Assembly (NCBI GenBank): GCA_937944975.1 | Contig: CALEBF010000014.1 | Coordinates: forward strand, 186,001 to 250,000 | Origin: an uncultured Mycoplasmatota bacterium | GTDB lineage: Bacteria > Bacillota_I > Bacilli_A > RF39 > UBA660 | Direction: 5' to 3' | Length of the DNA: 64,000 nt | Shown: one piece after another, positions 42,215-52,162 of the stretch | How the letters are laid out: every line of letters starts with the position of its first letter | Numbering within the stretch: position 1 is the stretch's first letter | The notes under the pieces: generated by a model | What the model saw: only the letters and a program-made list of their open reading frames with translations | The model's database searches: none | What the model was told of the DNA's origin: nothing | Translations under genes and position numbers: made by a program

Positions 42215-45200
42215 ATGAAGAAAAAATTCAAGAAAAATCGTCAAATATATTTCTTGATTCTTTTAGCATGTATTATCCCAATTACAACGATTGCTTTTTC
42301 TTATGGAGTGTGGAAAACTGCTAATCCGGAAGTGACAATTTCGCGTGGAATTGCTGGAGATACAGTGTATATTGATGATTTAGATAGTGATTATTACTAT
42401 TACTTAGGTCAAAACTATACAAATAGTACAGATGGAAGTTTGCCGACACTTGCAAATAAAAAAATATATGGAGATAACAATCTTGTAAAGACAACTGTAG
42501 TTTATCATGGAACAAGTATTGATGGAACCCATACGGGATATGTTTCTCTTACGGAAAAACAAAGCAAATTTGTCTATTATAAGTACTATCCAAAACAAAA
42601 TGGTACAATTGAAATTGAACTTATTGATAACCCGTTTGCCGATCATCCTAACAATCTAGCATTCAATGGATGGGTAACAGATTATCAGGGTGCAAAAATT
42701 TCTTATGATGATAATTATTATAAGAGATATGTTAATGTTCCAGTTGGAAATATGAGTGAAATTGAAATTCATTTATATGCATCATGGACAGAAGCGACAG
42801 TTGCATATGTGAATGGTGGAACTTCTTTTGATAGTGCACAAACACAATTGAAAACTACTGGAATGAATGAAATTAGTACAGTAAATTACATATATGAATA
42901 TCCAGAAGTAGCAGGATATTATAAAGGTGCAACAATTACAACGACAGCCACGAAGAATACTGTTTTTGGAAGCCCGGAGATTAGTTATGGAACATGTACA
43001 GATTGTTATGATGAGAATACAACATACCATAGTTCTTATCAATGTCCAGCGCCTTCTTTCAGCTTTTTTGAAACGGGAACAAAGACGAATACATGTAATG
43101 TATATTATTTACAGGATGAAAATGATGAATATCAACTAGGAAGTACATATTATGAAATTAGAAATCGGCAATTTGTAGATGCTAATTTACAACCCACCAT
43201 TATAGGAACTGAAGATAGTGATTTATTTAACGAAAATAGTAATATGGCAGGTTATTATAGACAAGTACAAATTCCTTACAACGGTAGTATAACAGGATAT
43301 TATAATCAAGATGGTACATTGCAAAGTGGTGCTTGCGGAACTAGAAATGGTTGTACAGTATATCAACTTATTCAATTTTATAAAGCAGATGGAACAGAAG
43401 AAAAATTAAATGCTGATACCACTTATTACTATTTAGTAACAAGAGATACTAACATTCTTGTTATGACAGGAAATATGGCTAGTACATGGGGTGAATCAAG
43501 TACAAAGCCGTTTACGTTGACAGGAATATATAACGGAGTTGATTACAATCCAACTTGGAATGTAAACAATTTAAGTGTGACAGCGTATGCTGATACTAGA
43601 ATTGAAAATCTAACAATTTCAACTTCTGTATCACATCAAGAGTCAGACCCTTCTAGCAGTAACAGTGCAAATGCAACGTTTTATGGAAATTATTTCAATG
43701 TAAAACTTGGAAGAAATATTAAACAAAATGGAAATCGTGTGAATTTTACTTCAGTGCTTGGAGGAAGAAACTCAAGTAGTAGTTGGGGAAGTAGTTCTAC
43801 AGTGGGATCTGCTTCATCGCCTAAAAAGTATCAATTAATTATTGAGTCTGGAGATTATAATTCGGTTTCTTTAACGATGGGGTCTTCGACTGGAACAAAT
43901 GGTACACAGCTATATACAGAAATGTATGGAATTTATGGAAACGATTATGATCGGGCTACAGAGAATAACGAAAATTTGCTTGTGTATTTTTGTGCATCAG
44001 GTGCTTGGGGTGGAAGAATTTATTCTTCGAACGATAATTTGATCCCGGCATTAAATACTATTATAAAAAGTGGAAGTTTTGGAACTCATGATATCGATCA
44101 TACATCTGGAATCTATGTAGGTGGACGTCAAGGTGGAACTCATTATGCTCCACGTAGTGCAAAAATGGAAGGCGGTTATGTTGCAAATTTGATCGGTGGA
44201 CCTTTGACAGCAAGTTCAAAAGGATCGACAAATGATATTTATATTTACATGACTGGTGGACAAGCAGATACTATTACTGGAGGAGCAGGAACTTCCACGA
44301 CATATGGAAATCGTATTTTGCAAATTACTGGAGGTACTGTAAATTACAGTGTATTTGGTGGAAGTAATGGGTACGATGGAAGTAGTAGCGATGGTACATT
44401 AACTGGAGATTCTTATGTCTATATCGGTGGAACTGCAACGATTGGAAATGATGCTTATATTAGTAATAATCAGACTATCTGGGGTGCGGAAGCAGGATCC
44501 GTATTTGGATCTGGAAATGGAAACTCTAGGTATGCCACAATTGGTTCTGTAAATCACTCTAATATTGTTGTAGCAGATCAAGCTGTTGTAAAAAGAAATG
44601 TATATGGGAGTGGAAACTACGGAACAGTAGGATATAGTGCAACAAATAGCTCTAGTACTTCGATTCAATTAGTTGGAGGAACAGTGAATGGTTCTGTATT
44701 TGGATCTGGAAATCATAGTGGATCTGGAAGAAGAGATACGGTGACTTCTAACATTGAAATTACAATGGATGGAGGTCATGTGCTAGATTCTATTTATGGT
44801 GGAAGCAATCAAGAAGGAACTGTTTATGGAAATAGTAATATTAATTTGATCAATGGAGAGCTAAAGGATGCGTATGGTGGTGGCCTTGGTGAAGAGACTT
44901 ATATAAGTCGAAACGTTGTAATCAATATCGGAAATTCTACAACATCTAATCTAAATATTACAGGTGCAGTTTATGGTGGAAGTGCATTTGGGGTTGTGAA
45001 CAGTGAAACAAAGAATAATGTACAAAGTAGTTATACTACAAAAGTGAATGTCAACGCTGGGAATATTTCGCAAGTATTTGGTGGTGGAAAAGGAAATACA
45101 TCGATAACACCATATGTTGCAGGAGATGTAACAGTCACGATGACTGGAGGACAAGTTGGAAACTTGTTTGGTGGAAATGACGCTAAAGGAGAGCCAAACG

Positions 45201-48200
45201 GAGAAGTTGTCGTCAATTTAAATGGCGGAACAGTAACGAATGCATATGGTGGTGGAAACAATACTCTAGTTACATCAACACATGTATATCAAAACAATAG
45301 TGTGGTAGAAAATTTATTTGGTGGAAGTAACCAAAGCGGAAATGTAACAGATTCTAATCTAACGATTGCTGGTGGAAAAACAACGAATGCATATGGTGGA
45401 AACAATGTTGGAGGAAGAACAGCTTCTACATACATTACAGTTACATCTGGTGAAATTCAAACATTATATGGTGGCGGAAAACTAACCGATACTGGAACAA
45501 GTACGATAGAGATAAAAAATGGTTCAATTCAAACTGTCTATGGTGGTGGAGAGCAAGCAAATATGGAAAACGCTTCAAATTTAACTGTAGAAAATGGAAC
45601 CATTGGTGATTTGTATGGAGGATCAAATATTTTAGGAAATGTGCCTACTTCTAATGTTCAAATTTTGGGTGGGACATTAACAAATGTATATGGTGGAAAT
45701 AACCAAGGTGGAATCACTTCTAAAACCAATGTAATGTTAAAAAATGGTAGCATCACTAATGCATATGGTGGCGGAAATAAAACTTCAACTACAGACGCAA
45801 ATGTATCGTTAGAAGGAGCAACCATAGGAACCATTTATGGTGGTGGAAATCAAGCAGGAGTAACGACAACTAATGTTGACTTAAAATCTGGGCAAGCAGA
45901 GTACATTTTTGGTGGAAGTAATCAAGAAGGTACAGTAGATAAAGCGAATGTAAAAGCTGAAAATCCAAATAATTTAGCAGTTTCCAATGTATATGGCGGA
46001 AATAATCAAGGTGGAATCACAAAGGATGCTAATATTATATTAAACGGTGGAGTATATACTAATTTATATGGTGGCGGAAACATGGCCCCGACGGATACAA
46101 CCAATGTTAAAGTGACTGGAATAGAAATGAATGGTGAATTTTTCGGAGGAGGTAATCAGGCTGCAGTAAATTATGATACGAAAGTAGTCTTCAAAAATTC
46201 ATCGATTGCCGGTGACTTATTTGGAGGAGGAAATCTCGGTATCGTATCTGGTGATACCGATGTCGATGTAACAAATTCTCATATTTCAAGTAGTATTTAC
46301 GCTGGTGGGAATGGAACAACGGCTGTTGTTTATGGCTCTACGACATTAGATGTCGATCAAAATACAATTGTTGATCAACATGTCTTTGGAGGTGGAAATG
46401 CAGCGAATACCGGAACGAAAGAAACTAATCAATCAGTAAGTCATGTCAATATTAAAGGTGCATCCATTCATGGAAATGTCTATGGAGGAGCGAACACAGC
46501 AGTTCTCTATGGGACTGTAGAATTAAATATTGGATTAAAAGAGGAATCTGCAAATAGTAGTATTATGATCGATGGAACAGTCTTTGGTGGAGGGGAAGCA
46601 AATGCCGAAGGAGATCCAAACTATGACTATTCATTTATTAGTGTAACGAAAGGAATCAGTATTTCTATCGATGGAGAAGGATATGATCAATTCTATATAA
46701 AAGGATCGATCTTTGGATCTGGAAATGCCTCTAGTACAGAAGGATATAGTTATATCGATATTTCTAACTATGGAACATTCGATCAATACCAAGAAAATAT
46801 ATCGATTCAAAGAGCAGACGTCGTAACGATGAAAAATTCTGCAATTAAGTTAGAGGGAACGACAGACCGTACGAATGAATTTTCTACAACGAAGTTTAGT
46901 ATTAGCCGAGTGAAAGAATTAAAATTAGCAAATGGCAGTACGTTATTCTTAGATAATGGAACAAACTTGTTAGAAAAATTATCTAGTCTAAAGATCGATG
47001 GCGAGGAAGAAGCAAAAGCAACTGTAGCAATTGCTGAAGATGGTAGTGTTAAGAGAAATGTCGATAACCGCATTTATATGCTCGAAGGAAAAAATATGAA
47101 TATTGCGACAAATGAGGCGGTTACAAGCTATGGAGAAGTAAGGGGAATGACGTTCTTTGGAATGTATCAATTGGATCGTAACGATCGTGTTTTAACCGCT
47201 TTCTACCATCAAAAATACGATGCAGGTGATACTGTTGCATCTGGAGAATTTTACGCATTTACATCAGGTAGTTATGCATTGGGATTACATAATACAAATC
47301 ACGATATTACGAAAGATGGTTTTTATAGTAATTATGAAAACGAAGAGGTAGAAGGAACGGTAGAGGTAAAATATATCGAACCAACCCCAAGTGATGCTAG
47401 TTACTATATGTGGGTCATCGGAGAAACGGTAGAAACATATGAACTTACTTTAACAGCATCAAAATATGCGACGTTAGGGACTTACGAGTTACCTTTGGTA
47501 ACTTCAAGTGGAGCCAATACTAAATTTGAAATTTTAGGTTTTAACTATCAAAACTTAGAAGAAGGGTTCCAACTTGTAGATCCGAATGACATCGAAAGAG
47601 TCAATCGCGATGGAACAGCGGATGATGTTATGGGGCTTTCTATGGAAGCATCTAACACGGGGTTCGTGACGAAAGGATCGACGAACTTCCGGACAGATGA
47701 GGGAACTTCAGTTATAGGAACAACAAGTTATCAAGCGGAAAACTCAAGTGCTGTTCCAAGTTTTATCTTTTACTTATATCATTCAAAAAATTTGACGAAG
47801 TCAAGAGAAATTGGAACAGTTGTCATCTCGCTTTTGGAAATTACACCGATCGATGAGTTGAATAATGAAGTGACACGTGTCAATATCAATGTTACAATCA
47901 ATTCAGCACTCTATAGTAATAACGAATACGAAGGAGCAATGACATCGGGAGAAAAATATGATTTGTTTGCATCCACTCAGACCAATATTACAACGAAGTC
48001 GACATTGAGTGCATATTATTCCCTTTATATGGAGACGGATAAACCATATTATCAGTCAGGATATCAACATGCATTAGTATCTAATTATATCTTACCAAAA
48101 GGAACGAAAGTTACGATGATCGATCTTGCAACGACTCCGACTTATTATTATCATGTTATTGATGATGCAGATGTAGAAAAGGCGGAAGCGGAATACGCTC

Positions 48201-49327
48201 TATACGGGGAAAGTTCTTATTATTTAAGTGATTTTATCGCTATGGGATCGACGAGCTCTGGAAACAATTACAATGAAGAGAAGAATATGGAACTTTACTA
48301 TGATCAAGATTTAGGTATCATCCAAGAAGAATTTATCTTTATCGTCGACTTTGGAGATACGGAGATTAGTGGAGACCAAATAGGAAAGAGTCTATTGATG
48401 GAACTTAGAAACGCTCAGGATCAAACGTTGATTAGCGTATTGGGAATTCAGCATGCAAATTTGACATACAATCTTTACGATAATCAAGATGCAGTGATCG
48501 ATATTGAAGGAAATTTAAGTAAAAATCCAATCTATGTCGGAGAAGAGACCGAGTTAGAATTAACGACGAATTTTATCCAGTCAAGCGCAAGTGGTGCGAC
48601 TGTTGTTGATACGACATATTCAGATAAAAGATTAGGAATCTATATAACGATTTTCGATTCAAACAACAATCAATTGAACAATAGTAGTTTGCTAGGACTT
48701 ACTTACGAGTTAGATGGGGTGACTTATTATCCACGTATGGATGGAAGTATTCGTATTCCACTTGCAGATAAAGTTGCCAACGTGTTGAGTAGGATTAAAA
48801 TTCATACGAATAATGTAAATTTAGCAAGTGGAAAATACACGATGAAGATAGAATCGTTTGGCTCACCAGATGGAATTTACTTTGGAACGACATCGTCCGA
48901 TCAGCTTATGATTCCATTTGAAATAATTAATAGTCGTTATGGCCTGGATGTATCTTTGGATGAGAAACAGTCGATCGTCAATAAAGAAACAGGATATACA
49001 ATGATGGATAATAATGTATTAACATTCCATGTGAAGTATTCTTCGAACCTTGCGAATCCAAATATTCGAGTAAGTCTTTTCCGTAGAAATTACGACCAAA
49101 TATATGATACGGCTTATACACAGGTTAATTTGCTTGATTATATTACAAATTCGTTACCAATGAAAAACGAAAATGAATATTTGCTAGCCGAAATGCCTGC
49201 TGCAGAAAGTGATAAGTTCTTATATCTAAAAAGTAATCTAAAGAGTGGTACGTATCGTTTTGTATTCCGATTATACGATGGAGATACGTTTATCGGAGAT
49301 TGCATGGAATATGTTATAATAAAATAG
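42215..49327 (+). CDS. Giant Gly-rich repeat surface protein (2370 aa)
   Basis: The N-terminus (KKKFKKNRQ, helix about 11-31, then IAFSYGVWKTANPEVTIS) is a SipW-like export signal. Residues about 145-195 include an InlB-type segment (FNGWVTD ... IHLYASWTEA). After a Cys-containing region (TCTDCYDENT, CGTRNGC), residues about 710-1510 hold about 28 copies of a [VILA]-[YF]-G-G-[GSN]-N motif (YGGGN, FGGSN, YGGNN), spaced about 25-35 residues and likely a beta-solenoid. The last 850 residues are non-repetitive. No sortase motif and no C-terminal helix are present, so anchoring must be indirect. Ribosome site GGAGGGATGAT. Likely the main adhesin or matrix scaffold of the operon (inference). Confidence 0.85.
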   Translation: MKKKFKKNRQIYFLILLACIIPITTIAFSYGVWKTANPEVTISRGIAGDTVYIDDLDSDYYYYLGQNYTNSTDGSLPTLANKKIYGDNNLVKTTVVYHGTSIDGTHTGYVSLTEKQSKFVYYKYYPKQNGTIEIELIDNPFADHPNNLAFNGWVTDYQGAKISYDDNYYKRYVNVPVGNMSEIEIHLYASWTEATVAYVNGGTSFDSAQTQLKTTGMNEISTVNYIYEYPEVAGYYKGATITTTATKNTVFGSPEISYGTCTDCYDENTTYHSSYQCPAPSFSFFETGTKTNTCNVYYLQDENDEYQLGSTYYEIRNRQFVDANLQPTIIGTEDSDLFNENSNMAGYYRQVQIPYNGSITGYYNQDGTLQSGACGTRNGCTVYQLIQFYKADGTEEKLNADTTYYYLVTRDTNILVMTGNMASTWGESSTKPFTLTGIYNGVDYNPTWNVNNLSVTAYADTRIENLTISTSVSHQESDPSSSNSANATFYGNYFNVKLGRNIKQNGNRVNFTSVLGGRNSSSSWGSSSTVGSASSPKKYQLIIESGDYNSVSLTMGSSTGTNGTQLYTEMYGIYGNDYDRATENNENLLVYFCASGAWGGRIYSSNDNLIPALNTIIKSGSFGTHDIDHTSGIYVGGRQGGTHYAPRSAKMEGGYVANLIGGPLTASSKGSTNDIYIYMTGGQADTITGGAGTSTTYGNRILQITGGTVNYSVFGGSNGYDGSSSDGTLTGDSYVYIGGTATIGNDAYISNNQTIWGAEAGSVFGSGNGNSRYATIGSVNHSNIVVADQAVVKRNVYGSGNYGTVGYSATNSSSTSIQLVGGTVNGSVFGSGNHSGSGRRDTVTSNIEITMDGGHVLDSIYGGSNQEGTVYGNSNINLINGELKDAYGGGLGEETYISRNVVINIGNSTTSNLNITGAVYGGSAFGVVNSETKNNVQSSYTTKVNVNAGNISQVFGGGKGNTSITPYVAGDVTVTMTGGQVGNLFGGNDAKGEPNGEVVVNLNGGTVTNAYGGGNNTLVTSTHVYQNNSVVENLFGGSNQSGNVTDSNLTIAGGKTTNAYGGNNVGGRTASTYITVTSGEIQTLYGGGKLTDTGTSTIEIKNGSIQTVYGGGEQANMENASNLTVENGTIGDLYGGSNILGNVPTSNVQILGGTLTNVYGGNNQGGITSKTNVMLKNGSITNAYGGGNKTSTTDANVSLEGATIGTIYGGGNQAGVTTTNVDLKSGQAEYIFGGSNQEGTVDKANVKAENPNNLAVSNVYGGNNQGGITKDANIILNGGVYTNLYGGGNMAPTDTTNVKVTGIEMNGEFFGGGNQAAVNYDTKVVFKNSSIAGDLFGGGNLGIVSGDTDVDVTNSHISSSIYAGGNGTTAVVYGSTTLDVDQNTIVDQHVFGGGNAANTGTKETNQSVSHVNIKGASIHGNVYGGANTAVLYGTVELNIGLKEESANSSIMIDGTVFGGGEANAEGDPNYDYSFISVTKGISISIDGEGYDQFYIKGSIFGSGNASSTEGYSYIDISNYGTFDQYQENISIQRADVVTMKNSAIKLEGTTDRTNEFSTTKFSISRVKELKLANGSTLFLDNGTNLLEKLSSLKIDGEEEAKATVAIAEDGSVKRNVDNRIYMLEGKNMNIATNEAVTSYGEVRGMTFFGMYQLDRNDRVLTAFYHQKYDAGDTVASGEFYAFTSGSYALGLHNTNHDITKDGFYSNYENEEVEGTVEVKYIEPTPSDASYYMWVIGETVETYELTLTASKYATLGTYELPLVTSSGANTKFEILGFNYQNLEEGFQLVDPNDIERVNRDGTADDVMGLSMEASNTGFVTKGSTNFRTDEGTSVIGTTSYQAENSSAVPSFIFYLYHSKNLTKSREIGTVVISLLEITPIDELNNEVTRVNINVTINSALYSNNEYEGAMTSGEKYDLFASTQTNITTKSTLSAYYSLYMETDKPYYQSGYQHALVSNYILPKGTKVTMIDLATTPTYYYHVIDDADVEKAEAEYALYGESSYYLSDFIAMGSTSSGNNYNEEKNMELYYDQDLGIIQEEFIFIVDFGDTEISGDQIGKSLLMELRNAQDQTLISVLGIQHANLTYNLYDNQDAVIDIEGNLSKNPIYVGEETELELTTNFIQSSASGATVVDTTYSDKRLGIYITIFDSNNNQLNNSSLLGLTYELDGVTYYPRMDGSIRIPLADKVANVLSRIKIHTNNVNLASGKYTMKIESFGSPDGIYFGTTSSDQLMIPFEIINSRYGLDVSLDEKQSIVNKETGYTMMDNNVLTFHVKYSSNLANPNIRVSLFRRNYDQIYDTAYTQVNLLDYITNSLPMKNENEYLLAEMPAAESDKFLYLKSNLKSGTYRFVFRLYDGDTFIGDCMEYVIIK
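44340..46750 (+). repeat. Degenerate Gly-rich (YGGGN) repeat array inside the giant protein gene
   Basis: About 28 copies of a short core with alternating YGGGN, FGGGN, YGGSN and YGGNN, each followed by a variable loop and a beta segment such as TNV-x-L-x-x-G. Repeat length varies, unlike the exact 516-bp repeats of the pilin gene, which suggests older duplication under structural constraint. Confidence 0.85.
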
Positions 49328-49336
49328 GAGGAACGT

Positions 49337-49465
49337 ATGGACATAGAGAAAATAGATACAGATGAATTAATTGCGTGTTATCAACTTGTAAGTGATTATT
49401 TAAAGCAATTGGAAACGAGAAAAAAAGAAGTGGAAAAGAGTGTAGAAAATGAAGGACAAAATTGA
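49337..49465 (+). CDS. Small protein coupled to the downstream coiled-coil gene (42 aa)
   Basis: A 42-codon frame starts at ATG 49337, six bases after AGGAGG, and overlaps the next gene by 17 bases. The product is acidic and helical (DTDELIACYQLVSDYLKQLE, then RKKEVEKSVENE), possibly a short coiled coil. Strong ribosome site, tight operon position and overlap support it as real; the downstream gene otherwise lacks a good site. Function unknown. Confidence 0.65.
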   Translation: MDIEKIDTDELIACYQLVSDYLKQLETRKKEVEKSVENEGQN

Positions 49466-50996
49466 AAAAGAAATCGCACTAAGTCAAGAAGTGTTTCAAA
49501 GTTTACCGACGAATAACATTAAAAATCAAAAGAGGTTTCTAAGTGAGATCGAAAAAGAAATCACAGAGTATCAGGAAAAGTTAAATGCGATTTATACGGA
49601 ATTAGTGAATCGGCAAAAACCTTATCTAGCTTTGAAAGAGCATACGTTTCAAGAATATAATGATGCGATTGGAAACTTGGCAAAAGCGTTATCTTATACG
49701 AACAATTTAGCAACCGCATATGAGAAATTACGATTAGATAAAAGTATTTATCAGCTTTCACGTTATAAAATGAATCGACTAAGTGAAAACAACCGTATTC
49801 TAAAGAGAATCATATCTTTGTTTGCGAAAGTTGGAATTCCATTACAGGCATCTGATTTCCATATGACGAATTTTTCTCATCAATATATGGAAGCATTCTT
49901 TTCTTATCAAAATTATATTAATAGTGGAACATTGGAAAAAGTATTTGAAGAACTTTATTGGAAAGATCCTTATTTAATTTTAGAAATAGAATTAAATATA
50001 CGTCATTTATACTTGAAACATCAGAAGAAATTCGAGCAGTATATTGAACGCACCAACGAGCAATTACTGTCTCGATTTCAACATGGTGAACAAAATTTGA
50101 TTGATGACTATAGTTATTTATGTAAAAAATTAGAAATGGAACAGTTCGAAAATAAAGAGAATTTACTTTATTCTTTTGTAAGTGGAACATATAATATCGA
50201 TGACTATGTAGATGCAAAAATCAAACCGTTAGTAAGTCAATATTTTGGTTCTGCGTTTGAAGAAAAAGAAGAGGAACTAAGAAGTGTTGCTTTAAAATTA
50301 CTTCATTCTTTAGAAGAATATCAAAATTATAAAAAATACGAAACTTTGATTGATAAGATCCGAAATTTATATGGACAAGATCTCGATCGACATGTGTTGC
50401 AGAAACATTTTAAAAAGATCGGAGAATTAGAAAAGAAACTTTCAAAGTTGAACAAAAAGTCACGTGTGATTATTTCTAAGACGAAAGTTGATAAGCTAGG
50501 CCCAGAAATTAATCAAGTGATTAGTGAAATTCAAAGTCAATATCAAGAAGTGGACCAAGTAATGTTTCACTATGTTGTGAAAGAACATATCAAGGAAAAT
50601 TCGACCATTTTTAAATCGTTGTTACTAGTAAGTCAGTACTATGCGTTTTTAACTGATATGTGTCTCGAAAAAGATCCACAGATGACATATGAAATGATTG
50701 AGGAAGAACATCGATCATTTTATAGATTTGTTTTGAATCCAAATAATACGATTATAAATAATTTAACCATTACAGAACAAGGTGATGTCACTGCGATGTT
50801 AATTTCTAATTATCGTTTGTTAGGTGTAAATTTAAAGGAAGAAATGTTATCTTCGAATCAACTAGAACAGTGTAAAACTGATTTAAAAAGGATTATTATA
50901 TATTACCAATTACGCATGCTTAAGGTCTCAGTAGATGATTTACTGCGAGTAAAGAAGATTCAGAAAATCATGGAAAAGAAAGAAAGCACTAGGTAA
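49449..50996 (+). CDS. Large helical cytosolic protein of unknown function
   Basis: A 515-aa protein, no signal peptide or membrane helix, predicted nearly all helical, with coiled-coil-like segments near residues 25-55 and 315-360 (KKIGELEKKLSKLNKKSRVIISKTKVDKLG). No catalytic motif recognised. Its weak ribosome site makes it dependent on the overlapping 42-aa frame. It is the last gene of an operon otherwise of exported proteins, so it may be a cytosolic chaperone, scaffold or sensor for them (inference). It could interact with the McrB-like machine. Confidence 0.6.
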   Translation: MKDKIEKEIALSQEVFQSLPTNNIKNQKRFLSEIEKEITEYQEKLNAIYTELVNRQKPYLALKEHTFQEYNDAIGNLAKALSYTNNLATAYEKLRLDKSIYQLSRYKMNRLSENNRILKRIISLFAKVGIPLQASDFHMTNFSHQYMEAFFSYQNYINSGTLEKVFEELYWKDPYLILEIELNIRHLYLKHQKKFEQYIERTNEQLLSRFQHGEQNLIDDYSYLCKKLEMEQFENKENLLYSFVSGTYNIDDYVDAKIKPLVSQYFGSAFEEKEEELRSVALKLLHSLEEYQNYKKYETLIDKIRNLYGQDLDRHVLQKHFKKIGELEKKLSKLNKKSRVIISKTKVDKLGPEINQVISEIQSQYQEVDQVMFHYVVKEHIKENSTIFKSLLLVSQYYAFLTDMCLEKDPQMTYEMIEEEHRSFYRFVLNPNNTIINNLTITEQGDVTAMLISNYRLLGVNLKEEMLSSNQLEQCKTDLKRIIIYYQLRMLKVSVDDLLRVKKIQKIMEKKESTR

Positions 50997-51038
50997 AGAA
51001 ATGGTTTTGTGATAAAATAAACATAAAGGAGTAGGGAT

Positions 51039-51569
51039 ATGAAAAATGTTTTAAAAGTGATATTAGGAATAATTGGAGTTTGCTATTTAGCAGTAATTAT
51101 CGTAGTGACCTCATGTTTACTTTGTTATAATGACTATAAAGTAACGGAGATGTTAGGATATAGTTTTATTATCATCGATGAGAATTCTGAGAAGTACAAT
51201 GATGGGGATCTCGTGTTATTTCGTCAAGGAGAAAGCGATAAGGTAGCGATAAATGATGAAATTTTCTTCTATGAAGTAACGAATGGAATTCCAAGCATTC
51301 ATTATGGTACGGTAACAGAAGTAATACCGGTCGATCAGGAAGAACGTACATTTACGATTAATGATAATCATGATATTTCAAGTGAAAGTTTAATAGGAAA
51401 AACGGAAACAGCACGTGTTTATCCACAACTTGGAAAAATTTTGTCGATTTTAGAATCTCGTTTTGGATTTTTGATTTTAGTCATTCTGCCGACATTATTA
51501 TTATTCTTATATGAACTATATCGTGTGATTATCGAAATAAAAGCACCACTTGAAGAAGAAGCTGAATGA
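51039..51569 (+). CDS. Divergent SipW-like signal peptidase homologue (second copy)
   Basis: A 176-aa membrane protein with N-terminal helix (about 8-30), outer domain and C-terminal helix (about 140-165). GYSFIIIDENSEKYNDGDLVLF corresponds to the catalytic region, but the Ser-Met-x-Pro motif is lost; His88 in SIHYGTV may be a remnant of the THRV block. The GDLV and the shared SSESLIGKT ... RFGFLILVILP ending show kinship to 33056. Overlaps 51566 by four bases (ATGA). Ribosome site GGAGTAGGGAT. Likely an inactive or re-purposed family member. Confidence 0.68.
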   Translation: MKNVLKVILGIIGVCYLAVIIVVTSCLLCYNDYKVTEMLGYSFIIIDENSEKYNDGDLVLFRQGESDKVAINDEIFFYEVTNGIPSIHYGTVTEVIPVDQEERTFTINDNHDISSESLIGKTETARVYPQLGKILSILESRFGFLILVILPTLLLFLYELYRVIIEIKAPLEEEAE

Positions 51570-52138
51570 AGAAAATACTAATTATTATAAGTATTCTCTT
51601 TTGCTGTCTGACGTTATTTCAAGTGACGAAAAGTTTTGGATTATTTGAATCAAAGATAGAAGATGAAAGTGATCTAACTATAGCAAAATGGCATATTATC
51701 GTAAATGATAGCGATTTAAATCAGACAGATCGAACATTTTACGTAGATGAAATTTCATACGTCGATCGAGAAGGCAATGTGGTTTCAAAATTTGCTCCTG
51801 GGGTTACTGGCAAGTTTTTGATTGAAATTGATCCGAAAGACACAGAAGTCGCATTTGCTTACGAAATGAAAATAGATTTAGAAAATCAAGAGTATGAACA
51901 AATTACAGTAGATGAAGTGATTGGAATCAACGGAACACAGTTAACAGAGCAAGATAGAACGTATCGTCGTATTATGACACTAGATGAAATTGAAGCCGGT
52001 AAAAAAGATACCATTCAAGTTACCTTTCATTGGGAATGGAATGATGTTTATAATGACGTCGACTCTAAGTTAGGACAAGACCCAGATAGTCAATTTTTAA
52101 TTCCAATTACGATTGGGTTCGAACAGTATATAGAGTAA
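51566..52138 (+). CDS. TasA-like exported protein (paralogue of the minus-strand gene)
   Basis: A 190-aa protein with signal helix (ILIIISILFCCLTLFQV) then KSFGLFESKIEDESDLTIAKWHIIVNDSDL. The block after the signal matches 39301-39891 (QWKILVNNQDI). The rest (GKFLIEIDPKDTEVAFAYEM; IQVTFHWEWND; ITIGFEQYIE) has the same strand pattern, so the two are paralogues. It starts at the stop of the divergent signal-peptidase homologue. A secreted beta-sandwich subunit is likely. It ends 24 bases before the canonical signal peptidase gene. Confidence 0.7.
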   Translation: MKKILIIISILFCCLTLFQVTKSFGLFESKIEDESDLTIAKWHIIVNDSDLNQTDRTFYVDEISYVDREGNVVSKFAPGVTGKFLIEIDPKDTEVAFAYEMKIDLENQEYEQITVDEVIGINGTQLTEQDRTYRRIMTLDEIEAGKKDTIQVTFHWEWNDVYNDVDSKLGQDPDSQFLIPITIGFEQYIE

Positions 52139-52162
52139 TCGGAATAAAAAGGTGGTGAGCGT

